Origin: Mesorhizobium sp. Root102
Lineage (GTDB): Bacteria; Pseudomonadota; Alphaproteobacteria; Rhizobiales; Rhizobiaceae
Reading direction: 5' to 3'
Assembly (NCBI RefSeq): GCF_001425625.1
Contig: NZ_LMCP01000016.1
Location: 12 to 64,011 of the forward strand
Length of the DNA stretch: 64,000 nucleotides
A program made the translations under genes and the position numbers. The notes under the pieces were generated by a model, which worked only from the letters and a program-made list of their open reading frames with translations, had not been told where the DNA came from and did not search any database. Shown here piece after piece: positions 1 through 8,305 of the stretch. Within the stretch, counting starts at the first letter, position 1. Each line of letters opens with the position of its first letter.

Positions 1-545
1 GCCTCGCCAAAGCCGTTGTCCTCGATCGCGAAGATGATCGGCAGGTTCCAGATCTTGGCAAGGTTGAAGCTCTCCGACATCACCCCTTCGTTCATGGCCC
101 CGTCACCGGCAAAGGCGACCGCGACCTGCCGGCTGCCCAAAAGCTTGATGCTCAACGCCGCCCCGCAGGTGATCGGCGCGCCCGCCGCCACGATCCCGTT
201 CGCGCCAAGCATCCCCTTGCGAAGATCGGCAATGTGCATCGAGCCGCCCTTGCCGCCGCAGGTGCCGCTGGCGCGGCCAAACAGCTCCGCCATCATGCCG
301 TCGATGTCGACGCCCTTGGAGATGCAGTGGCCATGACCGCGATGCGTCGACGAAATGTAGTCGTCGTCGCGAAGCTGGAAACAGACGCCAACCGCGCTCG
401 CCTCCTGGCCGGCATAGAGATGGGTGTTGCCCGGAATGTCTCCGGTCCCCATCTCCTCCATCACCCGCTCCTCGAACCGGCGGATCGTCCGCATCGTTCG
501 ATAGATCTTGAGAAGTTCGTCGTGCGACAATTGTAGCGCTGACAT
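1..545 (-). CDS. Thiamine-diphosphate-dependent dehydrogenase E1 component, alpha subunit (partial, 3' end outside window)
   Basis: The reading frame is open from an ATG at 545 to the window edge, giving 181 residues. It contains the E1 alpha signature: STHRGHGH near residue 70, then GGKGGSMH, and the ThDP/metal motif beginning GDGAMNEG near residue 150. Family knowledge: such subunits pair with an E1 beta subunit and decarboxylate a 2-oxo acid (pyruvate, branched-chain oxo acids or acetoin) in a multienzyme complex. The substrate cannot be told from this part. The start is supported by GAGAGGAA seven to ten bases upstream of the ATG. It lies 116 bases downstream of the ABC permease on the same strand and may end the same operon, so it may act on a product of the imported compound (inference). 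Confidence 0.85.
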   Translation of the reverse strand, partial: MSALQLSHDELLKIYRTMRTIRRFEERVMEEMGTGDIPGNTHLYAGQEASAVGVCFQLRDDDYISSTHRGHGHCISKGVDIDGMMAELFGRASGTCGGKGGSMHIADLRKGMLGANGIVAAGAPITCGAALSIKLLGSRQVAVAFAGDGAMNEGVMSESFNLAKIWNLPIIFAIEDNGFGE

Positions 546-661
546 TGATTCCTCTCGCTCAAACCCAACCGTTCAATCCATTGGCACTCAGCTTCTGGAC
601 AAGGCTCTCCAGCTGGTCCGCTGTTAGGACCGCTACAAAATGCTTTTCCGCTGCAAGACGG

Positions 662-1537
662 CTACTTCACCGCCCCACCAAGCGAAAATCCGGCCTTGAA
701 CTGGCGTGACATGCCGAAGAACAACACTATGACCGGAAGTGAGTAGATGATCGAATAGGCCGCAATCACACCATAGTTTATCGAATTCGACCCCATGAAG
801 CCGAATAGGCGGACAGGGGCTGGCTGATCGGCCAGGCGATTGATGAGGACGACCGGCATCAAGAAATTGCCCCAGGCATTGACGAAGCCGAAGATCGCCG
901 CCGAGGCCAGACCAGGCTTGGCAAGCGGGAAGATAACCTTCCACAGGATTTGGAAGCTGCTGGCCTGCTCCAGCACGGCCGCCTCCTCAAGCTCGACCGG
1001 TATGGCGTCGATGAAGTTCTTCAGTTGGTAGATCTGAAAGGGAAGAGCGGTTACGCCGAGCAAGATGCCTGTTGGGATGATGGACAACCATCCAAGCGCT
1101 GCGAACATCTTATAGATGGGAACGATCAAGATTGAGATCGGAACACCTGAAAGGAAAAGAACCGTCAGGAGAAGCGGATTCTTGAAGGGGATGTGCTGTT
1201 TCGACAAAACGTAAGCCGCAAGGAACGCGGCCATGGTTCCCACAACCGTTGCAACTGTCGAAATGATCAGGCTGTTGCCAAGCGCGCTGAGATTCTCCGA
1301 CTGTACCGCGACCCAATAGTGGGCTGCGGTCAAGTGCGGCAGATTCAGCTGGTTTGTCGCTTCGCTGTCGACCGAAGCAAGCACCATCCACACCATCGGC
1401 AGTGCAAAGAATATGGCGAGCAGGGCCGCAGTCAAGTTGCTGATAACCCGACCTCCGGTCAGGGTCCGTGGCTCGTTGATCTTCAAATCCATCGGAAGGT
1501 TATAAGAAAGTTCAGTGGAGGTTTGCATACGCAACAA
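662..1537 (-). CDS. Carbohydrate ABC transporter permease, MalG type
   Basis: Inner-membrane permease of 291 residues with about six hydrophobic segments, the first near residues 35-55. The cytoplasmic ATPase-contact loop is present (EEAAVLEQASSFQ... IFPL, about residues 185-207). In this loop the usually invariant glycine after EAAxxD/E is glutamine. Two ATG starts are possible, MLRM at 1537 and MDLK at about 1492. The first is given because the gap to the upstream permease is only 54 bases. Family knowledge: MalG/UgpE-like subunits pair with a MalF/UgpA-like subunit, a periplasmic binding protein and a MalK-like ATPase, all of which lie directly upstream. The substrate is unknown; a sugar or polyol is typical for this set. 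Confidence 0.88.
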   Translation of the reverse strand: MLRMQTSTELSYNLPMDLKINEPRTLTGGRVISNLTAALLAIFFALPMVWMVLASVDSEATNQLNLPHLTAAHYWVAVQSENLSALGNSLIISTVATVVGTMAAFLAAYVLSKQHIPFKNPLLLTVLFLSGVPISILIVPIYKMFAALGWLSIIPTGILLGVTALPFQIYQLKNFIDAIPVELEEAAVLEQASSFQILWKVIFPLAKPGLASAAIFGFVNAWGNFLMPVVLINRLADQPAPVRLFGFMGSNSINYGVIAAYSIIYSLPVIVLFFGMSRQFKAGFSLGGAVK

Positions 1538-1591
1538 CCTTTCGATTCGAGTCTCGGCTTGAGTCGCGATCAGTACCAGCCGGCGATGCCT

Positions 1592-2509
1592 CTATCGGCG
1601 AGACTTAGTAACGCTTACGAACAATCCACCAAGGACCGCTGACAATATCACCACAACATTTCCCAGAAGAGCTGCATAGCCCAAGTTGTGGAACTTGAAG
1701 CCCTGCAAGTATGTATAGACGGGGAGGATGTTTGTATCATTAGCCGGCCCTCCGCCAGTCATCAGATAAATCAGTGTGAAATTGCCAAAAGTCATCAGCA
1801 TCATCAAAAGCGCGCAGGTGACGATGGTCGATTTAAGCAGCGGAAGTGTGATCGATGTTAAGATCTGCCGCAGGGACGCACCTTCGAGCTTGGCCGCCTC
1901 AATGAGGTCGCCCGGAATGTTGCGCAGGGCCGCGGAGAACATCGTCATGGCAATGCCAGCCAGGGACCAGGCATTGGCGAGCGAAACCACCAGCATTGCG
2001 TGACTGTAAAGAAGGTCGAACTGCCGGTTTCCTGCCAGCAACGAAATAAGACCAGACTGGGTGCTTGTCGCCATCCAGACAAAAGCGATGGTAGTCGGCG
2101 GCAGCGTCCAGGCCAGTATGGCCGCAGCGCTGCTGATCCATCTTACGAATGGCATGCAGCCTTGCAAGGCCAAGGCCAAGACGAGGCCGAGCATGGTTGC
2201 CCCGATCGCGCCCGAGCCGATCACGAATACGATCGTCAACCACAACGACTGATAGAAGATCTCGTCATGCAGGAGGAAGACGACGTTGCTCATGCCGGTG
2301 AAGCGGTAATTTATGGCATGTATTCCGATCAACTGCAGATTGGTGAAGCCGAGATAAATCGCGTAAATCACCGGCCCCATGAAAAGGGCACAAAGAAGCA
2401 GGGCGGCCGGGGCAAGAAAAACGAAACTTACCGGGTCGACGCGCGGAATATCCAGGCGCACGCTCATCGCGTGCGCCTGGTTAACCGCGGGAGAGCGGGT
2501 TGAGTTCAC
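1592..2509 (-). CDS. Carbohydrate ABC transporter permease, MalF/UgpA type
   Basis: Inner-membrane permease of 305 residues. Hydrophobic segments begin at about residue 28 and the EAA loop is canonical (LIEAAKLEGASLRQI... LPLLK, near residues 200-225). It starts with GTG that overlaps the stop of the binding-protein gene by four bases (GTGA), which shows translational coupling. A second possible start, MSVRLD, lies 14 codons inside. It forms the heterodimeric channel with the MalG-type permease downstream. The gene order ATPase, binding protein, permease, permease defines one import operon. Confidence 0.9.
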   Translation of the reverse strand: MNSTRSPAVNQAHAMSVRLDIPRVDPVSFVFLAPAALLLCALFMGPVIYAIYLGFTNLQLIGIHAINYRFTGMSNVVFLLHDEIFYQSLWLTIVFVIGSGAIGATMLGLVLALALQGCMPFVRWISSAAAILAWTLPPTTIAFVWMATSTQSGLISLLAGNRQFDLLYSHAMLVVSLANAWSLAGIAMTMFSAALRNIPGDLIEAAKLEGASLRQILTSITLPLLKSTIVTCALLMMLMTFGNFTLIYLMTGGGPANDTNILPVYTYLQGFKFHNLGYAALLGNVVVILSAVLGGLFVSVTKSRR

Positions 2510-3978
2510 GGCAAGGTCTCTATGCGGTCAGCCCCAACCTGGTTTGCCATGTAGGAGCGCAAGATCTCCACTCCTTCATCGATCGTCGTTTCCGGCTTCA
2601 GCACCATGGCCTGCGTTGCCTGTTGGAATGCATTGCCCCAGATCGGGAATTCAGGATGGGAGGGCATGCTTTTGGCCGACGAACTGAGGTCGGCGAACCC
2701 CGCCTGGAAAGGCGCCCGGCTGAGAGCGAGATAGCTGGGTTCGGTTCGCAGCGAGGTGGGCGCCGGAACAACCGGAACCCAAGCGGCGATCTTCAGAAGG
2801 TTCTCCTTCTGCTGCATGATCTCGATCGCGGCCCAGGCTAGGTCGGGATTCGAAGCATTCTTCGAGACCGACAACACAACTCCGTTAAAGCTCGCCGCCG
2901 TCCCTGGCGCTTGACCTTCAGAAGTTGGCACCTGAGTGAAGCCTATCGTCTCTTCTTTGTCGTCCCAGCAGGGAGCGCAAATGTCCTTGCTCCAGAAGAC
3001 CGGTATCCAGTTTCCGGCAAAGGTGATGCCGAATTTGTGATCGTGCAATGCCTGGGCCGGATGGGTCGCCCCGTTCGGATCCATGATCTGCGAAGTTGGC
3101 GCTAGCAGACCTTCAGCGGCTGCCGTCTTATAGAAGCCGAGGACCTCACGAATGCCCTTGCTGTCGACGACCCACTTGTCCGTTGCCTGGTCATAAATCG
3201 TCGGCGTGCTGGACGCGGAAAGCAGGATGCCCGGGCCGGCGACGACACCGAAAGTGCCTTGCGACGTACCGGTGATGACATAGAGCGGCGAGGCATCGGG
3301 CGAGGATTTCTTGATTGCCCGCGCACCGTCAAGAATCTCGTTCCAGGTCTTCGGCTTCCAGTCCTTCGGCAATCCCGCCTTGTCGGTCAACGTGCGGTCA
3401 AAGAGGACCGCGTAGGTATTGATACCCTGGGCGACCGAGTAGACTTTGCCATCGTACTTGCTCGATTCCTTCACCGCATCCGGCGTCTCTTGCCACCAAG
3501 GTGCGTTGGCGACCTTGTCGTCAAGAGGGGATATAAGTCCGCTACCGGCGAATTGCCCGACATTGATGTCGAAATACTCCACCACATCGGGAGCTGTGTC
3601 AGGGGAGTTGTAGAGGAGGCTCAGCTTGGTGATAAAATCGTCGTAGGTACCAGGGATCGGAATCAGTTCCATCGTATCGCCGGGATGGGCGGCCTCGAAC
3701 TGGGTCTTGACGCCACCGAACCACTTCTCGGCGAGCTTGGGATCGGCAAAGGTCCAGTTCAGACTGAACGCGACTTTGACGTTGGCAGCCTCAGCGTCTT
3801 GCGCAAAGCCCGCAGTGCCGGCAGCCAAAGCAATCAAAGCCGCACTGAGCAATCCGCGGCTTGCCTTGCGCCAGGCGGCGGTCGCGATCGTCTTCGGAAG
3901 CAGCCGGCGATTCTGGGCCCGGTCAAAGCGGTGCAACAGATTCTGGATATCCAAGTTTTCCTCCTTATTGATGTTCAT
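2506..3978 (-). CDS. Extracellular solute-binding protein, family 1 (sugar ABC transporter)
   Basis: Periplasmic binding protein of about 490 residues. An unusually long charged N-region precedes the hydrophobic signal core GLLSAALIALAAGTAGFA, followed by a probable cleavage site near AQDAEA. The mature part begins NVKVAFSLNWTFADPKL, as in family 1 sugar-binding proteins. The start is uncertain. An upstream GTG lies at 3999, the ATG used here at 3978 follows GAGAGGAA, and a TTG at 3954 is preceded by a near-perfect AAGGAGG with five-base spacing. The TTG may be the true start. The stop overlaps the next permease by four bases. It delivers the substrate to the two permeases. Confidence 0.88.
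   Translation of the reverse strand: MNINKEENLDIQNLLHRFDRAQNRRLLPKTIATAAWRKASRGLLSAALIALAAGTAGFAQDAEAANVKVAFSLNWTFADPKLAEKWFGGVKTQFEAAHPGDTMELIPIPGTYDDFITKLSLLYNSPDTAPDVVEYFDINVGQFAGSGLISPLDDKVANAPWWQETPDAVKESSKYDGKVYSVAQGINTYAVLFDRTLTDKAGLPKDWKPKTWNEILDGARAIKKSSPDASPLYVITGTSQGTFGVVAGPGILLSASSTPTIYDQATDKWVVDSKGIREVLGFYKTAAAEGLLAPTSQIMDPNGATHPAQALHDHKFGITFAGNWIPVFWSKDICAPCWDDKEETIGFTQVPTSEGQAPGTAASFNGVVLSVSKNASNPDLAWAAIEIMQQKENLLKIAAWVPVVPAPTSLRTEPSYLALSRAPFQAGFADLSSSAKSMPSHPEFPIWGNAFQQATQAMVLKPETTIDEGVEILRSYMANQVGADRIETLP
3952..3971 (-). promoter_or_regulatory. Strong ribosome binding site before an alternative TTG start of the binding protein
   Basis: On the minus strand the sequence reads AATAAGGAGGAAAACTTG. 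AAGGAGG is the best Shine-Dalgarno match in this operon and lies five bases before a TTG codon in frame with the binding-protein gene. If it is used, the protein starts with (M)DIQNLLHRF and the ATG at 3978 opens only a short N-terminal extension. Confidence 0.5.
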
Positions 3979-4055
3979 CACGCGTGGTTCCTCTCTCACT
4001 GTTTTTCCATTCTACCCGTGACTGATCTCCGCCAAACGGAGATAGCAGTACTTCT

Positions 4056-5171
4056 TCAGACGACCGACGGCTCCTTTGAACCGAGCCTCAAGTTCACTCC
4101 GGAGACACCATCGAAAAAGTAAAGATCATTCGCGTCGAACACCAAGTTTACTTGGTCACCCAGATGAATCGGCGCGAAGCTTGGGAATTTTGAATTGATG
4201 AGTGTCCCTGCCACATCGACCAGGACGAAGGTCTCAGATCCAGTTGTTTCAATTGCCGTGACGGTACCGCTTATCTTTTCCGAGCAACGGGAGGGAGCGT
4301 CTTTCGTCCAGTGAATCTCATCTGGCCGAAGACCCAGCTCCACAACCTGAGGAAGGCTCCCCGAAAATTCGCGTGCCGCTACCCCAAATGACGTTCCGAG
4401 GCAGTCAAACCGAACAGTCTCCCCCTCGTGCTGCAGTGAAGCAGGCAATATGTTCATGTTGGGCGACCCGATGAATGTTCCCACGGCCTTACTGGCCGGC
4501 GAACGGTACAATTCGGCCGGGGTTGCGACTTGGAGGACGCGACCCTTGTCGAAAACAGCGATCCTGTCGCCCATCGTCATGGCTTCCACCTGGTCGTGGG
4601 TGACGTAGACCGTCGTGACCCCGAGTTGCCGTTGCAACTGCGTGATTTCAGCCCTCATCTGTGTGCGCAAGCTGGCGTCGAGATTCGAAAGCGGCTCGTC
4701 GAGAAGGAAGACACGAGGCCGGCGTATCATGGCCCGCGCAAGCGCCACGCGCTGCCTCTGACCCCCAGATAATTCCGCAGGCCGACGGTCCAGCAGCTTG
4801 TCCAACCCGACCAACTGGGCAACCTTGTCGACGCTTCGGGCAATATCGGATTTGGCCTCCCCGCGTATGGCTGGCCCAAATGCCAGGTTCTTCCGAACTG
4901 TCATGTGCGGATAGAGCGCGTAGCTTTGGAACACCATTGCCGCGTCGCGGCGACCGGGCGGTGTGAGCGTCACATCCTCGTCGTCTACAAAGATTTTTCC
5001 GTAGGTAGGAGTCTCAAGTCCTGCCAGCATCCGGAGCGTTGTGGTTTTGCCGCAGCCGGAAGGACCGACGAAAACGATGAACTCCCCATCATTAATTTGG
5101 AGGTTCAGATCAGGTATGATCGTCAATTCGCCGAAGCGCTTCCACACATTCTGGAAAGTTACTGATGCCAT
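4056..5171 (-). CDS. ABC transporter ATP-binding protein, MalK/UgpC type
   Basis: Cytoplasmic ATPase of 371 residues. Visible motifs are Walker A GPSGCGKTT (about residue 37), the Q-loop region (MVFQSYALYPHM), signature LSGGQRQRVALARA (about 133), Walker B VFLLDEP and the switch histidine in YVTHD. The C-terminal third (from about 235) is a TOBE/regulatory domain, as is usual for sugar-importer ATPases of this length. It is the first gene of the transporter operon. A leader of about 630 bases separates it from a candidate promoter near 5820. The start ATG has only a weak ribosome binding site. Confidence 0.93.
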   Translation of the reverse strand: MASVTFQNVWKRFGELTIIPDLNLQINDGEFIVFVGPSGCGKTTTLRMLAGLETPTYGKIFVDDEDVTLTPPGRRDAAMVFQSYALYPHMTVRKNLAFGPAIRGEAKSDIARSVDKVAQLVGLDKLLDRRPAELSGGQRQRVALARAMIRRPRVFLLDEPLSNLDASLRTQMRAEITQLQRQLGVTTVYVTHDQVEAMTMGDRIAVFDKGRVLQVATPAELYRSPASKAVGTFIGSPNMNILPASLQHEGETVRFDCLGTSFGVAAREFSGSLPQVVELGLRPDEIHWTKDAPSRCSEKISGTVTAIETTGSETFVLVDVAGTLINSKFPSFAPIHLGDQVNLVFDANDLYFFDGVSGVNLRLGSKEPSVV

Positions 5172-6228
5172 GACTTCGTGCTATCTCTCGGCGGTTCTTT
5201 GTCTTGTTTCTGTATCGGTATGCGCAGTAGCCCTATCCGCGGCCAGCTCCTTGCATCGGCAGTTCTGACTTCTTGACACTCGCTCGCCTCAAGGCATTCG
5301 ATTGTGCAATAGCTCTCCGATTGCTGCCCCGGGGCCGGGACAGCACGAAAGTTTTCATCCTGGTCTGGCGAACGCGATTGCGAGCCGGTACGCGCGCAAA
5401 GCGTTCATATCGAGCGGTTGTCTATCCGCGCCCGCGACCTATTGCTGGTGGCGTTTTCATCTCGTCGTTCCCCTGCCAGCCAGGCCCGTTCTCCGGAGAG
5501 CCTTCAAGCCGCAGTTACTTTCTTGTTTTCATTTACCTTCGGACGGAGGCTCCCCACTGTCAAATTTTGATCGTTGATGGGAGGAGATAAGCCATTTTTA
5601 TCAGAACTGGCGAATGTGATTGCTTTCCAGTCTCTTGCGAACCTTGGCACCACCTCCGTCGCGAGGATGAACAAATTCTGCGAACTGCGCGAGCCACAGG
5701 GAAGTCTTGCTCTCGATGCACCTTCTGATGAAGGCCGCAGGGATCGCCATCAGCTCCAAGACCCAGCTTTGTCTCGCCTTCAATGCTCTTAGTTGGCAAC
5801 AGTGAACATCATGATCCAGCTACTTGTCAAGAGGATCATGTGATCCTAACAGCGTTTTTGATCCTGACCCGGGAAGCGTTTGGAAATTCCGATCGGAGCT
5901 GGCATCCGCTGTCGGTTCTGCGTGTTCGCAACAATTGGCCGACTTCAGACCGGTGCCCCGGTTTGACATCTAACCGCTTCTGTTTTAAGGCGAAAATCAC
6001 AGCTGGCCCTCCCGCCACCGGAGCAAATGGCTCGCCGGGCTGACGACATCGCACTGCCTGGTGCGCCCCGTCGTCGAAAATGGCCAAGCACCGAAATGAA
6101 AGCTTCGCTATCTCGACCAAGAAGACAATCTTACGGATCAATTGTTGCAAGTGATGTTTGAAATGTGTCAAGAATGCACTGCTTAGTCTGCTGGGACACT
6201 GCCTGTCCTTGAATTGCCGGAGAGAGCT
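5172..6228. other. Intergenic region between divergent ABC operon and RpiR gene
   Basis: About 1 kb with no recognisable gene. It carries one copy of the shared compound promoter (5801-5846) pointing left. A 60-residue minus-strand frame (5601-5783) begins just downstream of that promoter with no recognisable domain and is not called. The long leader before the ATPase gene may hold decayed sequence. No insertion-sequence signature was seen. Confidence 0.5.
5801..5846 (-). promoter_or_regulatory. Compound promoter/operator, copy A
   Basis: Read on the minus strand: palindrome GGATCACATGATCC (5833-5846), then TTGACA (5825-5830), an 18-base spacer (5807-5824) containing TGGATCAT (5811-5818), then TTCACT as -10 (5801-5806). 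The layout is identical to the copies near 16.01 and 24.41 kb. It faces the ABC transporter operon. The divergent RpiR gene starts about 380 bases away, which makes its product a candidate ligand of the site (inference). Confidence 0.7.
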
Positions 6229-7164
6229 TTGGCCGAAACCGACCTGCTTGAACGCCTTAAGAAGATATGCGTCGATCTGTCTGGGCAAACGGTGGACGCT
6301 GCCCACTATGTAATAAACAATGCGGACGAAATCCCGTTCTATACGATGCGAGAAGTCGCTCGCCGAGCGAGCATCCAACCGGTGAGCTTGGTAAGGCTGG
6401 CCCAGAAGTTGGGATTTTCTGGGTACGGCGAATTTCGGCAGCAGTTTATCGACGCGACACAGGAGCGCAATCACCGCGATCGACAGTCCGTCAGGCGCAA
6501 CGAGTCCAGCGCACGCACACTCATCACCGAAATGGGCAAAAGCCGTGGGCTCAAGGCTTTCGTCGATGCCTTCTTTGCGACCGAGCTAGCCGTCGTCGAG
6601 CAGGCAAGATCGCATCTCTCAGAAGAAAAACTCGAGCGCGCCGTCGAGCTGCTGGTACATGCCCCAAAAATCTATGTCATAGGGAGGCGAACCGCGTTCA
6701 CTCCCGCTTTCACTCTTGCCTACACTTTGCAAAAAGCTCGACCCAACATAGTTCTGTTGGATATGCCGGGTGGAGCACCCGAGGGCGCGCTGGACGATGT
6801 TCGACCAGGTGACGCTTTTGTGGGAGTAACCTTTGCGCCGTTCAACAGGCTGGTCCACAGGTTGACCGAGAAGGCTTCACATTCGGGTGCGAAAATTATT
6901 GCGATCACTGACAGTTTCGCTGCACCTATCAGCAAGTTCGCGGACCCATTGCATTTCGTAGCGCAAAGTTCCGGTCACGCGTTTCCCGAATCCGCATTAG
7001 GGGCAATTGCTATCGCCAACATCCTTGCTGCCTTGACCATCAGCAAGCTCGGCGAGGTGGCGCAACACAGGATCCGCGAGAATGAGCGGTTTCTGGTGAA
7101 CTCCGGCGAGTACCTGCTGGCGGCCGCTCCGAAGAAAGGTCGGCGCGCTCCAGAAAGCCGCTGA
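6229..7164 (+). CDS. MurR/RpiR family transcriptional regulator
   Basis: About 311 residues. The N-terminal helix-turn-helix (HTH_6) spans roughly residues 1-75 (TMREVARRASIQPVSLVRLAQKLGFSGYGEFR). The C-terminal SIS sugar-phosphate-binding domain runs from about residue 125 (KIYVIGRRTAF). No ATG is suitable. A TTG at 6229 has GGAGAG five bases upstream and is preferred over the TTG at 6214. Family knowledge: RpiR regulators sense phosphorylated sugars or related acids and usually repress adjacent catabolic or uptake genes. It is divergent from the ABC operon and convergent with the FAH gene. Confidence 0.9.
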   Translation: MAETDLLERLKKICVDLSGQTVDAAHYVINNADEIPFYTMREVARRASIQPVSLVRLAQKLGFSGYGEFRQQFIDATQERNHRDRQSVRRNESSARTLITEMGKSRGLKAFVDAFFATELAVVEQARSHLSEEKLERAVELLVHAPKIYVIGRRTAFTPAFTLAYTLQKARPNIVLLDMPGGAPEGALDDVRPGDAFVGVTFAPFNRLVHRLTEKASHSGAKIIAITDSFAAPISKFADPLHFVAQSSGHAFPESALGAIAIANILAALTISKLGEVAQHRIRENERFLVNSGEYLLAAAPKKGRRAPESR

Positions 7165-7323
7165 TGCGACACCTTTCCGGAAGGAAATCCTGAAGACCGC
7201 TTTACCCGATCAACGACGTGAGGTCGGATTGCCTGTTAGGGCCTGAAACGCGGCACGGCAAGCAAGACGGCTAATTTCGGTCCTGCGCACTGAGACATCT
7301 TTGACGTGCCGCCTGATATCGCT

Positions 7324-8211
7324 TTAGCCGACAACGTTGCGCAGCAAGCCGACTTGCTGGAGTTCTACCTCGACCGTATCGCCAGGCTTCAGCCACATTG
7401 GAGGCTGACGCTTGGCTCCGATGCCCTGCGGTGTACCCGTCGTGATGATATCACCCGGGGACAGGGTCAAAAAGAATGAGATGTAGGAGATCAAATCACG
7501 CACCGGAAATATCATAAGGCGCGTATTGGACGACTGGACCTGCACACCGTTCACACGAGTTCGAATGTCGAGATTTTGCAGGTCGCCTACCTCGTCCAAT
7601 GTGACGAGCGCCGGGCCGCAAGGCGTCGAAGCGTCGACGGCCTTGCCTGCCAACCACTGCGTTCCCCGATACTGAAGATCGCGTGCCGTGATATCATTCA
7701 GAACCATCACGCCAGCGACGAAATCGAGCGCCTCTTCTTTGGCGACGGCGCGACATTCCCGGCCGATAACAACCGCGAGTTCGCCTTCGAAATCCAGATT
7801 TTGGGTGATGGTGGAGCAACGGATCTCGTCAAACGGACCGATCAACGTGCTGGCGAACTTCGCGAATATATCGGGATGAGACGGGAGCGCCCGACCCGTT
7901 TCGGCAACATGGTCGTTGTAGTTGAGGCCGATGCAAAGCACTTTCGCGGGGTCGATGACAGGCGGGCCGAGCCGCGTCGTTTCAACTGGGCCAACCGCGG
8001 TCTTCGGGTTTTTGTGGGCGGCCGCGATGAGCCGCTTTGAGAGCTCGGGCAACGCTGCTCCGTATTCGCGCAACAGATCGCTCATGGAGGGGACCGGACG
8101 AGCATCGGCGCCGATAGCGCTTTCAAGAAGTGTCGCGACATCAAAGACTGAGGAATTGACGACAATGCCTGGCCGCCAAGAGCCAGAAAAATCATAGGAA
8201 ACGAGTTTCAT
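7324..8211 (-). CDS. Fumarylacetoacetate hydrolase (FAH) family protein
   Basis: Cytosolic enzyme of 295 residues. The FAH core begins near residue 90 (KVLCIGLNYNDHVAE). Probable metal ligands are visible in DFEGELAVVIG and NDITARDLQ, and the conserved TGTPQGIG lies near residue 260. Family knowledge: members hydrolyse C-C bonds of acylpyruvates, decarboxylate oxaloacetate-like acids or hydrate enols; the exact reaction here cannot be read. The start has CAGGAG seven bases upstream. It is the last gene of the aminotransferase-hydantoinase-GMC operon and may cleave a late 2-oxo acid intermediate (inference). Confidence 0.88.
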   Translation of the reverse strand: MKLVSYDFSGSWRPGIVVNSSVFDVATLLESAIGADARPVPSMSDLLREYGAALPELSKRLIAAAHKNPKTAVGPVETTRLGPPVIDPAKVLCIGLNYNDHVAETGRALPSHPDIFAKFASTLIGPFDEIRCSTITQNLDFEGELAVVIGRECRAVAKEEALDFVAGVMVLNDITARDLQYRGTQWLAGKAVDASTPCGPALVTLDEVGDLQNLDIRTRVNGVQVQSSNTRLMIFPVRDLISYISFFLTLSPGDIITTGTPQGIGAKRQPPMWLKPGDTVEVELQQVGLLRNVVG

Positions 8212-8305
8212 TGGTTCTCCTGGACCCCTTCGGGTGCACTTGATTCAAAGCAGGCATGACAAGCTGTGTCGTTGGCGGACGGCCTCACGCACCTTCCTGC
8301 GCGGT

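Noticed and set aside
3259..4122. 287-residue plus-strand frame over the binding-protein gene
   Set aside because: Antisense shadow; the minus-strand protein has signal peptide and family motifs.
5601..5783. 60-residue minus-strand frame downstream of copy A
   Set aside because: No recognised domain, no strong ribosome binding site and basic random-looking composition; kept only as a remark.
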